From Alphaproteobacteria bacterium (GTDB taxonomy: Bacteria; Pseudomonadota; Alphaproteobacteria; Micavibrionales; UBA2020): a DNA stretch of 33,385 nt. The notes under the pieces are model-generated. The model made no database searches and was not told the DNA's origin. It worked only from the letters and a program-made list of their open reading frames with translations. Location: NCBI GenBank assembly GCA_029266795.1, contig JAQSWE010000020.1, positions 1 through 33,385 on the forward strand. The letters are read 5' to 3'. This document shows, piece after piece, positions 10,426-18,529 of this stretch. Both the position numbers and the translations under genes were made by a program. Each line of letters opens with the position of its first letter. The stretch's first letter is position 1.

Positions 10426-11236
10426 TTACGGTTTCGGCGCTGCGGGCTTTTTGCGGCGCGTCGTGTCTTCACGCAGGCGCTCCGACATGATCTCGATCAC
10501 TTTTGACTGGAGGTCTGACGACAGCTGTTGCGACAGGGTTGTGCGGTGCTGGCGCACGCGATCCGGGAAGTTGGCGATAATTTGATTCGCCATTCTTTCC
10601 ATGGAGGTTCCGGGCGGTGACATGATCAGGAAATCGACCGTCACTTTTTTATTACTTTTCAGCAGTGCTTCCAGTTCGTCCTGCGCCTTTTTTGGGTCGA
10701 AAACATCCCCGTCCGAAATCAGAAGAAAATGCGTTGTTTTTCTGGCGAGCGTATTTACTGCCGCAATTTTTTCCATGTCCGGCACGCTGGGCGCAAGATC
10801 CGAGCCGCTGTTCAATGTCTGCAGCAGCTTGCTGCGCAGCGAGGGCTGCGTAATGTCACCCTCAATCCAATAGGGCTTGCTGTCGCCGAACATGGCGAAG
10901 GCCGCCGGTTTCGCACGCGACAAGGTGCCGCCCTTGCGCACAACATCGACTGCATCCAGCGCGGCTGCGATAGGCGGGCCATTCATGCTGCCCGAGCCGT
11001 CAGCAAGCACGACAAATTCCGATCTTTTCTCTTTCCGCAGCTTCCAGAAGCGTCAGAGCATCTCCCACGGCATGCGCCATGCGTTCGTAATCCTGCGCCG
11101 TGTTGTTGAACTGCTGTTTCAACTGGCGCAGGCTATGAATCGTGCGCTGCGCATCGGGCTGCTCGCCATGGGTGCCTGCGGCATGGCCGCTGCTGAGGCC
11201 GTAATTGTTCGCGGCACGATAATGTTCGTTGGTCAT
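10426..11236 (-). pseudogene. vWA-like domain protein, frameshifted paralogue
   Basis: The track splits this gene into 11000-11236 (78 residues) and 10426-11010 (194 residues, GTG start in the middle of the first vWA strand). Removing one A from the AAAA run at 11028-11025 joins them into a 269-residue protein, almost exactly the 270 of the downstream paralogue. The join reads AEREsEFVVLADGSGSMNG-like sequence, restoring the DxSxS MIDAS motif. The 5' part has a proper start (GAGAGGA, 7 bases, ATG at 11236) and the same helical character as the paralogue's N-terminus. It is therefore a recent frameshift or a sequencing error. Recoding is less likely because no classic slippery heptamer is present. 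Confidence 0.78.
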
Positions 11237-11343
11237 TAAAAAATCCTCTCCGGCGTGTTTTATGAATAGCCGCCTGTTTTATGACCAGCGGCAACCGGAG
11301 TCAACCCGCATTCTGAAAAAAAAGACGCTTTAAAACGAGGGTT

Positions 11344-11601
11344 TCAGGCGAGCCGCTGCTCCATCTCGAGATCGCGCAACAGGCAGATAACTTCCTCCAA
11401 CTCGCGGTCCATCGCACGCAATGCGCCGTAATCGAGGGGGTTCTGGCGCATCAGCCTTGCCCGCTCTATTTTCGCCTCCACGCAATACAACTTGAGAAGC
11501 TGCAGGTGAAATCCTGCGAGTGTCGCCACCGTCGCGCGTTCCAGGGCATGCTCCACCCCCAGCGCGGCGAGGAACTGGTTGGTCACCGCGTTCAGTGCCA
11601 T
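11344..11601 (-). CDS. Small helical protein, unknown
   Basis: I do not recognise this protein of about 85 residues. It begins MALNAVTNQFLAALGVEHAL at the ATG at 11601; the track uses a TTG four codons earlier. AGGA lies just upstream. The sequence looks entirely alpha-helical, rich in Leu, Ala, Glu and Arg, ending in a likely coiled-coil stretch (ALRAMDRELEEVICLLRDLE). It is in the same orientation as the two vWA-like genes, about 107 bases upstream of the frameshifted one, so a functional link is possible but not shown. The overlapping 122-residue ORF in another frame (11330-11698) is a shadow. Confidence 0.6.
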   Translation of the reverse strand: MALNAVTNQFLAALGVEHALERATVATLAGFHLQLLKLYCVEAKIERARLMRQNPLDYGALRAMDRELEEVICLLRDLEMEQRLA

Positions 11602-11742
11602 ATGTCCTGCCAAAATGTTTTAAACAATAGACCGAGTTTAGCAGAACCCCGTGGGGTGTCAAAATACCGCTTTCAAGCCGTTGATTATGTTGGAACATGA
11701 TTGAAGGAGCAACTCACGTCGCCCTCCCGAACAAAATACATA

Positions 11743-11771
11743 TTTACATAATCCTAGTGATTGGGTATGAT
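11743..11771 (+). promoter_or_regulatory. Sigma-70-type promoter for the HETRH gene
   Basis: TTTACA at 11743-11748 and TATGAT at 11766-11771 are spaced by 17 bases. The start site would fall near 11778, which excludes the two upstream in-frame starts of the following gene and supports the ATG at 11794. Confidence 0.6.
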
Positions 11772-11793
11772 ATGGCCTCATCTGGGGGGCTTC

Positions 11794-12813
11794 ATGATCG
11801 AGAACGTTATTTTCGGATATGGGACGGAGAGGCGCGGCGGGGGCGAGACCGCCAACCGTCTTGCCGCCGATCTCGATAAAACCGATCTGGGGCGCAAGCT
11901 CGTGCAGTTCCTGAAACAGCAGGGTTTTACCGTCCATGTCACCCGAGACCTCCCCAAAGGCCATGAGGGTTCTGCCGGTCTTGCGATACGGTCGGCCCGC
12001 AAGATTTATATCCGCGCCGGATATTCGCCCGCCGAAACCTTGCGCATCTTCGCGCATGAGACCCGTCATGTCGGCCAGTTCGCGGCGGAGCAATCCACTA
12101 CCAGCACCTTCCGCCTGTACCATCCGGTCAACCAGATCGCGCATAGCTGGCTGCGGGAGATGGATGCCGAGGCCTTTGCCGCGCATTTCATCAGCACGCA
12201 TGAACGCCGCGTCGGCGACGGCGTGATGTGGACGTTGATGGGCGATATAAGCACCAGATGGAAGAGCAGTTTTTACAAGGCTTATATGAAAGAGGTCGAG
12301 GCGACATCCGGCCGCGACGGCGCAAGCCCCATGCGCGCTGCCTTTTACTGTTTTCTTGAAAGCCCGGGACTGCGCCGCAGTTACGCCTTGGGGGCGATGG
12401 ATGACTGGAACACGCAATATCCCCAACTGAACCAGCAGACGGATTACCTGTCCCCCCTGCGCCGGCAGTTCATCGACCTTGCCGCCGACAGCCGCGGCGC
12501 ATCGGGCCGCGAGTTGCTGTTCGAGCGCGCGCTGGCCTATAGCAAGATTTTCAACGAATTCGGTTCGCCCGATTATTTAAGCGGACAGAAGCTGTCGAAG
12601 CTCGAGGAAAAAATGACGGGCGAGAAAACGGAATTACGCGGCACCGATGCGCACCGGCTGGAAAACGCCCTGTTCCAGTTCAACCAGATCGAAAGCCGCG
12701 TCATGCCGCCGAAAACGCCGGCACCGCAAAGCGGGCTGCTCTCGCGCCTGCTGAACCGCAGGGTCACGCCGGCAGAGCTGAACCTCCGCCACAATCCCTA
12801 TATGAATTACTGA
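11794..12813 (+). CDS. Putative metallopeptidase (HETRH), DUF6782-like
   Basis: A 339-residue protein whose N-terminal half resembles the putative metallopeptidase family DUF6782. It has AHETRHVGQF with HExxH at about residues 88-92, and downstream EMDAEAFAAHF, whose Glu could be the third zinc ligand. There is no signal peptide or membrane segment. The start at ATG 11794 is chosen over the track's TTG at 11761 because GGGGGG lies 7 bases upstream and a predicted promoter places transcription start near 11778. The C-terminal 120 residues are unrecognised. It is monocistronic, and its TGA overlaps the stop of convergent engB. Zinc binding and activity are inferred from the motif. Confidence 0.8.
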   Translation: MIENVIFGYGTERRGGGETANRLAADLDKTDLGRKLVQFLKQQGFTVHVTRDLPKGHEGSAGLAIRSARKIYIRAGYSPAETLRIFAHETRHVGQFAAEQSTTSTFRLYHPVNQIAHSWLREMDAEAFAAHFISTHERRVGDGVMWTLMGDISTRWKSSFYKAYMKEVEATSGRDGASPMRAAFYCFLESPGLRRSYALGAMDDWNTQYPQLNQQTDYLSPLRRQFIDLAADSRGASGRELLFERALAYSKIFNEFGSPDYLSGQKLSKLEEKMTGEKTELRGTDAHRLENALFQFNQIESRVMPPKTPAPQSGLLSRLLNRRVTPAELNLRHNPYMNY

Positions 12814-13472
12814 CCCGCGACAGGTTCCTGCGCGGCCTGCAGCAGGATCGCGCGCAATTCTGCGATGCCGATGTTTTTATCGGAGCTGGTGGCGAAAACC
12901 TGGCCATGGGCGGCGACGTGCTTAGCGCGCAACTCTTCCTCGACGGTCGCAATCGTGGTGGCAAGCTCCGCCGCTTTCGGCTTGTCGGCCTTGGTCAGGA
13001 TGACGATATAGCGCACGCCGGAGCGGTCGAGGATTTCCATGCTGTCTTTGTCGGCGGGCATGATGCCGTGGCGGGAATCCACCAGCAGGCAGACGCGGCG
13101 CAAGGAGCGGCGTTCGCGTAAGTAATCGTAAATCAGCCCGTTCCACGCGGCGATCTTTTCCTTCGACTCTTTCGCATAGCCATAGCCCGGCAGGTCGACG
13201 AGGCGGAATTTGCCGTCGATATCGAACATGTTGATCTGCTGCGTGCGGCCCGGCGTTTTCGATGCGCGCGCCAGCGCCTTGCGGCCGGTGACGGCGTTGA
13301 TGAGGCTGGATTTGCCGACGTTTGACCGTCCGGCGACCGCGATTTCCGGCATGCCGTCATCGGGCGGCATCGCCTCGTGATTGGCGACGCCCGCCACGAA
13401 TTTACATTCGCGCTGGAACAGCCGTTGTCCCGCCTTCAACGATTCCGGGTCGAAGACGAAACCCTGGGTCAT
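12807..13472 (-). CDS. engB: Ribosome biogenesis GTPase EngB (YihA/YsxC)
   Basis: Essential TRAFAC-class GTPase acting in large-subunit assembly. The 221 residues show G1 GRSNVGKSS (48-56), the threonine-containing switch region after TPGRTQQ, G3 DLPGYG (93-98) and G4 TKADK. The N-terminal FVAGVANHEAMPP block is typical of alphaproteobacterial EngB. Its ATG overlaps the yidC stop by 4 bases (ATGA), so it is the last gene of the rpmH-rnpA-yidD-yidC-engB run. It ends overlapping by 7 bases with the convergent HETRH gene. Confidence 0.96.
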   Translation of the reverse strand: MTQGFVFDPESLKAGQRLFQRECKFVAGVANHEAMPPDDGMPEIAVAGRSNVGKSSLINAVTGRKALARASKTPGRTQQINMFDIDGKFRLVDLPGYGYAKESKEKIAAWNGLIYDYLRERRSLRRVCLLVDSRHGIMPADKDSMEILDRSGVRYIVILTKADKPKAAELATTIATVEEELRAKHVAAHGQVFATSSDKNIGIAELRAILLQAAQEPVAGQ

Positions 13473-15325
13473 TCCGGCTTCACTTTTTTCTTGCGGCGGT
13501 CAGCATGGCCGCGGATGAGCGAAGTGTTTTCGCCGCCCACTTTTTTCAGGATGTAATACTGCTGGAAGATCGACAGCACGTTCGACCATGTCCAGTAGAT
13601 GATAAGCCCGACCGCAAACTGCGCCATCATCACGGTTGCGATGTAGGGGAACCATGTTTGCAGCCTTTCCTGCGTCGCATCGGCCATCGGGGGCGTGATG
13701 CGTTTTTGCAGGATCATGGTGAGGCAGAACAGCACCGGCCATGCGCCGATCATCAGCGCATGCGGCGGCGTCCAAGGGATCAGGCCGAACAGGTTGAAGA
13801 GCGATGTCGGGTCGGGCGCGGACAAATCCTTGATCCAGCCGGGGAACGGCGCATGGCGCAGGTCGACCGAGATCAAAATCACTTTATACAGCGCGAAGAT
13901 GATCGGTATCTGCACGATGATCGGCCAGCAGCCGGAAAACGGATTGGCGTTTTCCGTTCGGTATAGCTCGTAGATTTCCGTCTGCAGCTTGGTCTTGTCG
14001 TCCTTGTATTTTTCCTGCAGCTCTTTCAAGCGCGGCGCAATCACCTTCATCTTCGCCATCGAGCGGAAGGATTTACTTGCGAGCGGGAACACGACAATAC
14101 GCACGATCACGGTCATCAAAAGGATACCCATGCCTACGCTGCCCGTCATCTTGAACAGGTAATGCAGGATGTAATAGAAGGGCTTCGTGATGATGTAATA
14201 GATGCCGAAATCGATGCCGAGCTCCAGCTTGTCGAATTTGTACTTGTCCTGATAGGCGCGCATGACGTCGAGGTTCTTCACGCCCGCATAGACGTAAGTG
14301 ACTTCCGACGCTTCGCCGCCCGCAGGGATGGTGAATTCATCGGTGCGGATATCGGTCTGGAAATGCTGGGGCTGCGACTTGTCGAGACCGCCGGCGCAGT
14401 CGTTTTTGCCAAGCTTGCAGACCGCGCGCGCCTTGAATTCCATCGCGGGGTCGGGCAGCAGCGCGACCATCCAGTATTTTTCGGTGATGCCGATCCAGCC
14501 CTTGGCCTTGTCGATCAGCAGCCAGTCGGCGCGGCTTTCGGCGAGGTCGCTGTAGCCGGGCGCATGTTCTTTCTGGTTCAGGTAGGCGATGGGGCCTTCA
14601 TGCAGCGTGTAAAAACCTGTGAAATCGGGCGGCACGCCGCGGCGCGCGACCGCGTGATAGGCGCGCAGCTTCACTTCCGACGCACCGCTGTTGCGTACGG
14701 ACTGCTTGATGGTGAACAGGAAATTTTCGTCGATGCTGATATTGCGCTCGAAGCGCAGGCCTTCGCCGTTGTCCCACTGGAGGGTCACAGGGCCCTTGCC
14801 GGTACCGAGCTCGCCGGCGCTGCCGGGGGCGAGCGACCAGACAGTCTGCTCGTTCGGGACTTTCACATTGCCCTCCGCCAGCCAGCCGCTGTCGATATAG
14901 GCGGGCTGCGCCGCATCGTCTTTTTTCAGGAGCGCGACATGGTCGGCGGCGGGGTTGGTCTTGCAGGTTTCATCGACCTGCATGCAATGCTCGTTCAGCG
15001 TCAGGTCGTCGATGCGGCCGCCGGTCGTCGGGAAGGAACCGGAGACGCGCGCGCCTTTGATGGGAATGCGGATCGCGCTGGCGGCAGCAACGACTTCGCC
15101 GTCCGGCGTATCGCCGGTTGCGGCGACAGGCTTGGCCGCAGGCGTCATCGCGTCGACGCTTTTTTCCTGCTGCGCCTTGTCGCGCGCGGCGGCGGCGAGC
15201 TTTTCCTGGCGCGGCATCTCGACAAAGAAATGGAAGCCCAGAAGGATGAACAGCGAAATGACGACCGCCATCATCATATTGGCGCGGTCGCGGGCTGCGT
15301 TCGGGTCGTTGGGTTGGAAAGCCAT
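13469..15325 (-). CDS. yidC: Membrane protein insertase YidC
   Basis: Inserts and folds inner-membrane proteins, alone or with SecYEG. The 618 residues have an N-terminal membrane helix (MMMAVVISLFILLGFHFFVEMP), a large periplasmic beta domain and the conserved C-terminal five-helix core. The core starts at KPFYYILHYLFKMTGSVGMGILLMTVIVR and includes FPLASKSFRSMAKMK, NPFSGCWPIIVQIPIIFALYKV and a WTWSNVLSIFQQYYILKK end, followed by a Lys/Arg-rich tail. Gram-negative length is normal. It lies 31 bases after yidD and overlaps engB. Confidence 0.97.
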   Translation of the reverse strand: MAFQPNDPNAARDRANMMMAVVISLFILLGFHFFVEMPRQEKLAAAARDKAQQEKSVDAMTPAAKPVAATGDTPDGEVVAAASAIRIPIKGARVSGSFPTTGGRIDDLTLNEHCMQVDETCKTNPAADHVALLKKDDAAQPAYIDSGWLAEGNVKVPNEQTVWSLAPGSAGELGTGKGPVTLQWDNGEGLRFERNISIDENFLFTIKQSVRNSGASEVKLRAYHAVARRGVPPDFTGFYTLHEGPIAYLNQKEHAPGYSDLAESRADWLLIDKAKGWIGITEKYWMVALLPDPAMEFKARAVCKLGKNDCAGGLDKSQPQHFQTDIRTDEFTIPAGGEASEVTYVYAGVKNLDVMRAYQDKYKFDKLELGIDFGIYYIITKPFYYILHYLFKMTGSVGMGILLMTVIVRIVVFPLASKSFRSMAKMKVIAPRLKELQEKYKDDKTKLQTEIYELYRTENANPFSGCWPIIVQIPIIFALYKVILISVDLRHAPFPGWIKDLSAPDPTSLFNLFGLIPWTPPHALMIGAWPVLFCLTMILQKRITPPMADATQERLQTWFPYIATVMMAQFAVGLIIYWTWSNVLSIFQQYYILKKVGGENTSLIRGHADRRKKKVKPE

Positions 15326-15356
15326 TTATATTGTCCTGTTGTCTTTGTCGGAATCG

Positions 15357-15626
15357 TCAGGGGGTTTTATCACAAGTGCCTGCATGGGAACAGATTTTAT
15401 CGGGAACGGGATCATGCCCGCCCGCATTGCCCGGATGGCAGCGCAAAATCCGTTTTATCCCCAGCCAGCCGCCCGCCCCTGCCCCGTGCTTGCGGATCGC
15501 TTCCGCCGTATAGTTGGAGCAGCTGGGATAAAAGCGGCACTGTTTTCCCATAATGGTGGAGAACGTAAACTGGTAGAGGCGGATTAGGGCCAGCAGAGCA
15601 CGCGCAACGATCGAGGGTCGGCTCAT
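15357..15626 (-). CDS. yidD: Membrane protein insertion efficiency factor YidD
   Basis: Small amphipathic protein of the inner face of the membrane that assists YidC-dependent insertion. The 89 residues contain the three conserved cysteines in [19 protein letters not shown] and [15 protein letters not shown], both hallmarks of the family. It overlaps rnpA upstream by 4 bases and precedes yidC, the usual arrangement. Nothing unusual. Confidence 0.95.
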   Translation of the reverse strand: MSRPSIVARALLALIRLYQFTFSTIMGKQCRFYPSCSNYTAEAIRKHGAGAGGWLGIKRILRCHPGNAGGHDPVPDKICSHAGTCDKTP

Positions 15627-15964
15627 TCCGCCACCTTCAGCGCGATCAGCCCCTTTTCAAAATCGGCAGTCATCGCTGCGAAGTCATGCGTGGTGGCGGC
15701 GGTTTTGCAGATGATCACGAGGTCGAAGCTCGAGAGCGTGCGGGATTTTAAAAGGAGGCGCACCATTTCGCGGATGCGGCGCTTGGCGCGGTTGCGCACA
15801 ACGGCGTTGCCCACCTTGCGGCTGGCCGTCAGGCCGAGGCGAAAAGCGGGAGTGTCAGTCTTCAGTACCTGCAGGATAAAAGCGGAACCGGACCATCTTT
15901 TGCCGTTCCGCGCGATGCGCTGGAAATCCGGCGACGCCTTGATCATCGTCACGGCGGCGCGCAT
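15623..15964 (-). CDS. rnpA: Ribonuclease P protein component
   Basis: Protein cofactor of RNase P, which removes 5' leaders from pre-tRNAs. The 113 residues include the substrate-binding signature [15 protein letters not shown] and the preceding [15 protein letters not shown]. The first ATG (15964) has no clear Shine-Dalgarno. An internal Met at residue 7 ([11 protein letters not shown]) is an alternative that better fits the family N-terminus. It is 14 bases downstream of rpmH and overlaps yidD by 4 bases. Confidence 0.95.
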   Translation of the reverse strand: MRAAVTMIKASPDFQRIARNGKRWSGSAFILQVLKTDTPAFRLGLTASRKVGNAVVRNRAKRRIREMVRLLLKSRTLSSFDLVIICKTAATTHDFAAMTADFEKGLIALKVAE

Positions 15965-15978
15965 AAGGCAAATACCGG

Positions 15979-16113
15979 TTAGGCGGTCAGCTTTTTACGG
16001 CCTTTGGCGCGGCGTGCAGCAACGACCTTCTGGCCGCTCTTGGTTGCCATGCGGGCGCGATAGCCGTGGCGGCGCTTGCGGACCAGTTTGCTCGGTTGGT
16101 AAGTACGTTTCAC
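15979..16113 (-). CDS. rpmH: 50S ribosomal protein L34
   Basis: Too short for the ORF track. The minus strand from a GTG at 16113 reads [20 protein letters not shown] and then [20 protein letters not shown], ending KLTA and TAA: 44 residues, the standard L34 length and near consensus. GAGGAG lies 8 bases upstream and decides the unusual GTG start. It heads the rnpA-yidD-yidC-engB run, with a promoter just upstream. Confidence 0.97.
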   Translation of the reverse strand: MKRTYQPSKLVRKRRHGYRARMATKSGQKVVAARRAKGRKKLTA

Positions 16114-16152
16114 AGCAGAATCTCCTCAGTCTCTACATAAATCCAAGTTAGG

Positions 16153-16182
16153 TGTATATGCCGTGGGCCCGAGCCATGTCAA
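16153..16182 (-). promoter_or_regulatory. Promoter of rpmH operon
   Basis: On the minus strand a perfect TTGACA (16182-16177) is followed after 18 bases by TATACA (16158-16153). The rpmH GTG is about 40 bases downstream of the -10 box. It is back-to-back with the tRNA-Arg promoter. Confidence 0.6.
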
Positions 16183-16223
16183 CCATTTAAATTCTTATGT
16201 GAATGTGTTAACGCCGCCAAAAG

Positions 16224-16252
16224 TTGACAGAACGCCGATTATCCCTGATAAG
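16224..16252 (+). promoter_or_regulatory. Promoter of tRNA-Arg
   Basis: TTGACA at 16224-16229 and GATAAG at 16247-16252 with a 17-base spacer. The tRNA begins 15 bases after the -10 box, leaving a short 5' leader. Confidence 0.5.
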
Positions 16253-16267
16253 CTTAAAATAAGGCAA

Positions 16268-16344
16268 GCGCCCGTAGCTCAACTGGATAGAGCGTCGCCC
16301 TCCGAAGGCGAAGGTTGGGGGTTCGAATCCCTTCGGGCGCGCCA
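16268..16344 (+). tRNA. tRNA-Arg (anticodon CCG)
   Basis: A 77-base cloverleaf with encoded CCA. The acceptor stem GCGCCCG pairs with CGGGCGC, the D arm is GCTC...GAGC, and the anticodon stem TCGCC/GGCGA encloses the loop CTCCGAA, giving anticodon CCG (codon CGG, Arg). The T arm is GGGGG-TTCGAAT-CCCTT with two G-U pairs. The sequence is very close in layout to known bacterial tRNA-Arg(CCG). No integrase or direct repeat of its 3' end is seen nearby. Confidence 0.97.
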
Positions 16345-16380
16345 ATTTATCATTCACATAATAACTATGATTCGCTGCGC

Positions 16381-17511
16381 TTAAGGATGCGTCGACGCCG
16401 CTTGCGGCTGCGCGGGCTTCGGCGGGCGCTTGATGCTGAACATCCAGTTCCAGACGGCGCTGGTGTAGAAGTACGGCGATTCACATTCATGGCCGACGCC
16501 GCGGATTTCGCTGTAGAAGGCTGCCTTGCCGCCCGAACCGCGGATGACCTGCGCCAGCGTTCCGACAGCCGAGGGTGGCACAACCTTGTCATTGCCGCCA
16601 TGGATCATGAAGAGCGGTGTCTTGGCCAACTTCGGCGCATCGGCAAAGCTCCATTTGCCGCCGATGGAAACCCCCGCCGCGAAGACGCCCGCGTAATGCG
16701 CGAGCGCCCCCAGCACGCCGTCGCCGCCGGTGTCGCAGCCGATGATATACATGCGGCTGTCGTCGATCGGGTGAAGTTCGGTGAGCGACGCCAGCACGAT
16801 GATCGCATCGCGCAGCGACAGCGATGAAGCGCCCGGATGCTTCAACTCGCCCGCTTTGGGAAATTCCTGCCCTGTGTATCTCAAGGGCGCGTCCCAGATT
16901 TTTTCCTTGGGCGATAGCGGGATCATCAAATAGGACGGATAGGCCTTTTGCACGGCAGTCGCGCGCAGCTGAATTGCGGCCTGACTAACGCCGTCCTTGT
17001 CGTGCAGGATGACGACGACGGGCAGCTTGACATCATTGGGGTTGGGCGGCGCGTACCAGTAATAAAAAACTTCGCGCTTGATGCCGTTGTCCTCGATCAG
17101 GAATTTCTTTTTCTTGAACAGCGAGGGCGTGGTGTACTGGCCCATCGGGAAATCGTTGCGCGGCGCCTCCACATTCACCTGACCGCTCAAATTCGCAATC
17201 ACATTGCCGTTGCCGCCGAACAATTTGTGCCGCACCTGCGGGAACATCAGCGCCACGCCGCAGGCAAGCCCAAGGATCGTGAAGATCATGATCAGCTCGC
17301 CCTTTTTCTTGGCGGCCTGCGCTTCTTCCGGCGTCACTTCGTTCTGGCCGCCGGCGCCGGCGGTGCCCGCGCCGGGCTTCTTCTTGTTCTTGTCGGGTTT
17401 CTTGGTGAAGTAGGCGATGCCCTGCTTGACCATCTGGACGAAGGTCATGAAGATTTCGCCCATGACGCGCATGAGCTCAATCGTCATCTCGATCATTACT
17501 TCCCAAAGCAT
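16381..17511 (-). CDS. Membrane-anchored alpha/beta hydrolase with Asp in nucleophile position
   Basis: A 376-residue protein with an amphipathic N-terminus, a Lys/Gly-rich linker, one membrane helix at about 72-90 (LIMIFTILGLACGVALMF) and a C-terminal alpha/beta-hydrolase domain resembling PHB-depolymerase-type esterases (LPVVVILHDKDG oxyanion region). The nucleophile elbow reads IIGCDTGGDG, so Asp260 stands where GxSxG esterases have Ser. The likely acid is Asp308 (HGGNDKVVPP) and the likely base His341 (GVGHECESP). An Asp nucleophile is known in haloalkane dehalogenases and epoxide hydrolases, so the protein may be active with different chemistry or may be a non-catalytic relative. A later start at 17496 is possible. 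It is monocistronic. Confidence 0.8.
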   Translation of the reverse strand: MLWEVMIEMTIELMRVMGEIFMTFVQMVKQGIAYFTKKPDKNKKKPGAGTAGAGGQNEVTPEEAQAAKKKGELIMIFTILGLACGVALMFPQVRHKLFGGNGNVIANLSGQVNVEAPRNDFPMGQYTTPSLFKKKKFLIEDNGIKREVFYYWYAPPNPNDVKLPVVVILHDKDGVSQAAIQLRATAVQKAYPSYLMIPLSPKEKIWDAPLRYTGQEFPKAGELKHPGASSLSLRDAIIVLASLTELHPIDDSRMYIIGCDTGGDGVLGALAHYAGVFAAGVSIGGKWSFADAPKLAKTPLFMIHGGNDKVVPPSAVGTLAQVIRGSGGKAAFYSEIRGVGHECESPYFYTSAVWNWMFSIKRPPKPAQPQAASTHP

Positions 17512-17617
17512 CGGGCGGGCAATCCTTCGCGCGTTCGTTCAACCCGATTGTGATGGATGGACGGGGGCGGTTACAAGGGGGAGATTGTATTCCATATCGG
17601 AAAGGGGCGGAAAATCA

Positions 17618-17652
17618 AAAGCCGGACCCGCTTTTCTGCGGTGTCCGGCTTT
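17618..17652. terminator. Hairpin terminator after the DUF882 gene
   Basis: AAAGCCGGAC (17618-17627) pairs perfectly with GTCCGGCTTT (17643-17652) around a 15-base loop. It lies just downstream of the stop of the 17676-18290 gene, and the minus-strand transcript would end in TTTTGATTTT. It also sits upstream of the hydrolase gene and so separates the two units. Confidence 0.75.
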
Positions 17653-17675
17653 GAATTTGGTATCCGATTACCGTG

Positions 17676-18290
17676 TTACCAGTGACGGACGCGGCCCGTA
17701 TCGACATGCACGAAGTTCGAGGACGGGTAATACCCCACGCCGCCCGAGTTCAGCTTGATCGCGGCCTGGCGCAGGCCCTTCAGCGGGGTGCCGGGCAGCT
17801 TGATGTCGATCGCCTGACCCGACATATGCAGGCTGCGGGTCGCGACGCCATGGCTTGCGACGCGCAGCTTGGCATTCGTCTTGGGTGAGCGGTAGCCCGA
17901 GAAAACGTCGAAGGTGTTGGTGTTCGACAGGCGGTGCTGCAGGACATACAAAATGTCCATCAGGCGCGGGTCGATGGGGAAACGCTCGCCGGTGCGGTGA
18001 TCGCGCATGACCGACTTGATTTCACCGAATGCGTCGGGCAGGTAACGCCCGCCATACCAGTATTCGCCGCGAAACTTTTCGCCGGTATGGATGTTTGTCA
18101 GTTGCATCTCGCGACCCACGTTTTTCAGCGCAGGGCCGGTCGAGGCCAGCGAGAGATCAGGCATCCAGCAGCCAAGGGCTGCGGCGGCAACAAGACCTGT
18201 TTTCAGAAACGAGCGGCGATCGGCATCGAAAGCGTCAGCGGCAGAGCTGTTTTTGGACATCAGCTCGGCGGGTTCGATAAAGCGGTTCAT
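17676..18290 (-). CDS. Tat-exported DUF882 / M15-like peptidoglycan peptidase
   Basis: DUF882 proteins are related to M15 zinc D,D-peptidases acting on periplasmic peptidoglycan. A twin-arginine signal (DRRSFLKTG followed by LVAAAALGCW) precedes the domain. The zinc-site residues are in TRSLHMSGQAIDIK (SxHxxGxAxD) and FVHVDTGRVRHW, with FSGYRSPKTN before them. I take the ATG at 18290 (204 residues), with GGGAT upstream, over the track's TTG at 18362; a shorter start at 18260 is also possible. It is alone between a terminator and a divergent unknown gene. Confidence 0.9.
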   Translation of the reverse strand: MNRFIEPAELMSKNSSAADAFDADRRSFLKTGLVAAAALGCWMPDLSLASTGPALKNVGREMQLTNIHTGEKFRGEYWYGGRYLPDAFGEIKSVMRDHRTGERFPIDPRLMDILYVLQHRLSNTNTFDVFSGYRSPKTNAKLRVASHGVATRSLHMSGQAIDIKLPGTPLKGLRQAAIKLNSGGVGYYPSSNFVHVDTGRVRHW

Positions 18291-18457
18291 GAGTTTATCC
18301 CATGTATGGTTAATACTTTGCTTCTCTTCTCGTAGAGAATACCAAATTAACTGGGGTTTCAAGCAAAAATCTCAAGTTATTACATAATATTAGAAGGATT
18401 AACTTAGATTATAACTCAAATACGCAAGGAAATTACTGCGATGCACAAAAGTATTTA

Positions 18458-18481
18458 GACACCTGTTCAATATAAGGTGTC
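18458..18481. promoter_or_regulatory. 7-bp inverted repeat upstream of the 18530 gene
   Basis: GACACCT and AGGTGTC are perfect arms separated by 10 bases (GTTCAATATA). The right part of the spacer overlaps a possible -10 box TATAAG, but I see no good -35 box. It could be an operator; the regulator is unknown. Confidence 0.35.
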
Positions 18482-18529
18482 ACCACCCGAAGAACGGCCA
18501 GATCAAGACCGCTTGAAAAGGAGGGATAC

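Noticed and set aside
11000-11030. Programmed frameshift in the vWA-like gene
   Set aside because: The sequence GAAAAGATC is not a classic slippery heptamer and no downstream stem is evident; mutation or sequencing error is simpler.
11659-12426. 255-residue minus-strand ORF opposite the HETRH gene
   Set aside because: Shadow; the plus strand has promoter, Shine-Dalgarno and HExxH motif.
14162-15553. 463-residue plus-strand ORF opposite yidC
   Set aside because: Antisense shadow; yidC is certain.
16268-16380. tRNA-Arg as an attachment site of an integrated element
   Set aside because: No integrase, no repeat of the tRNA 3' end, and ordinary-looking genes follow.
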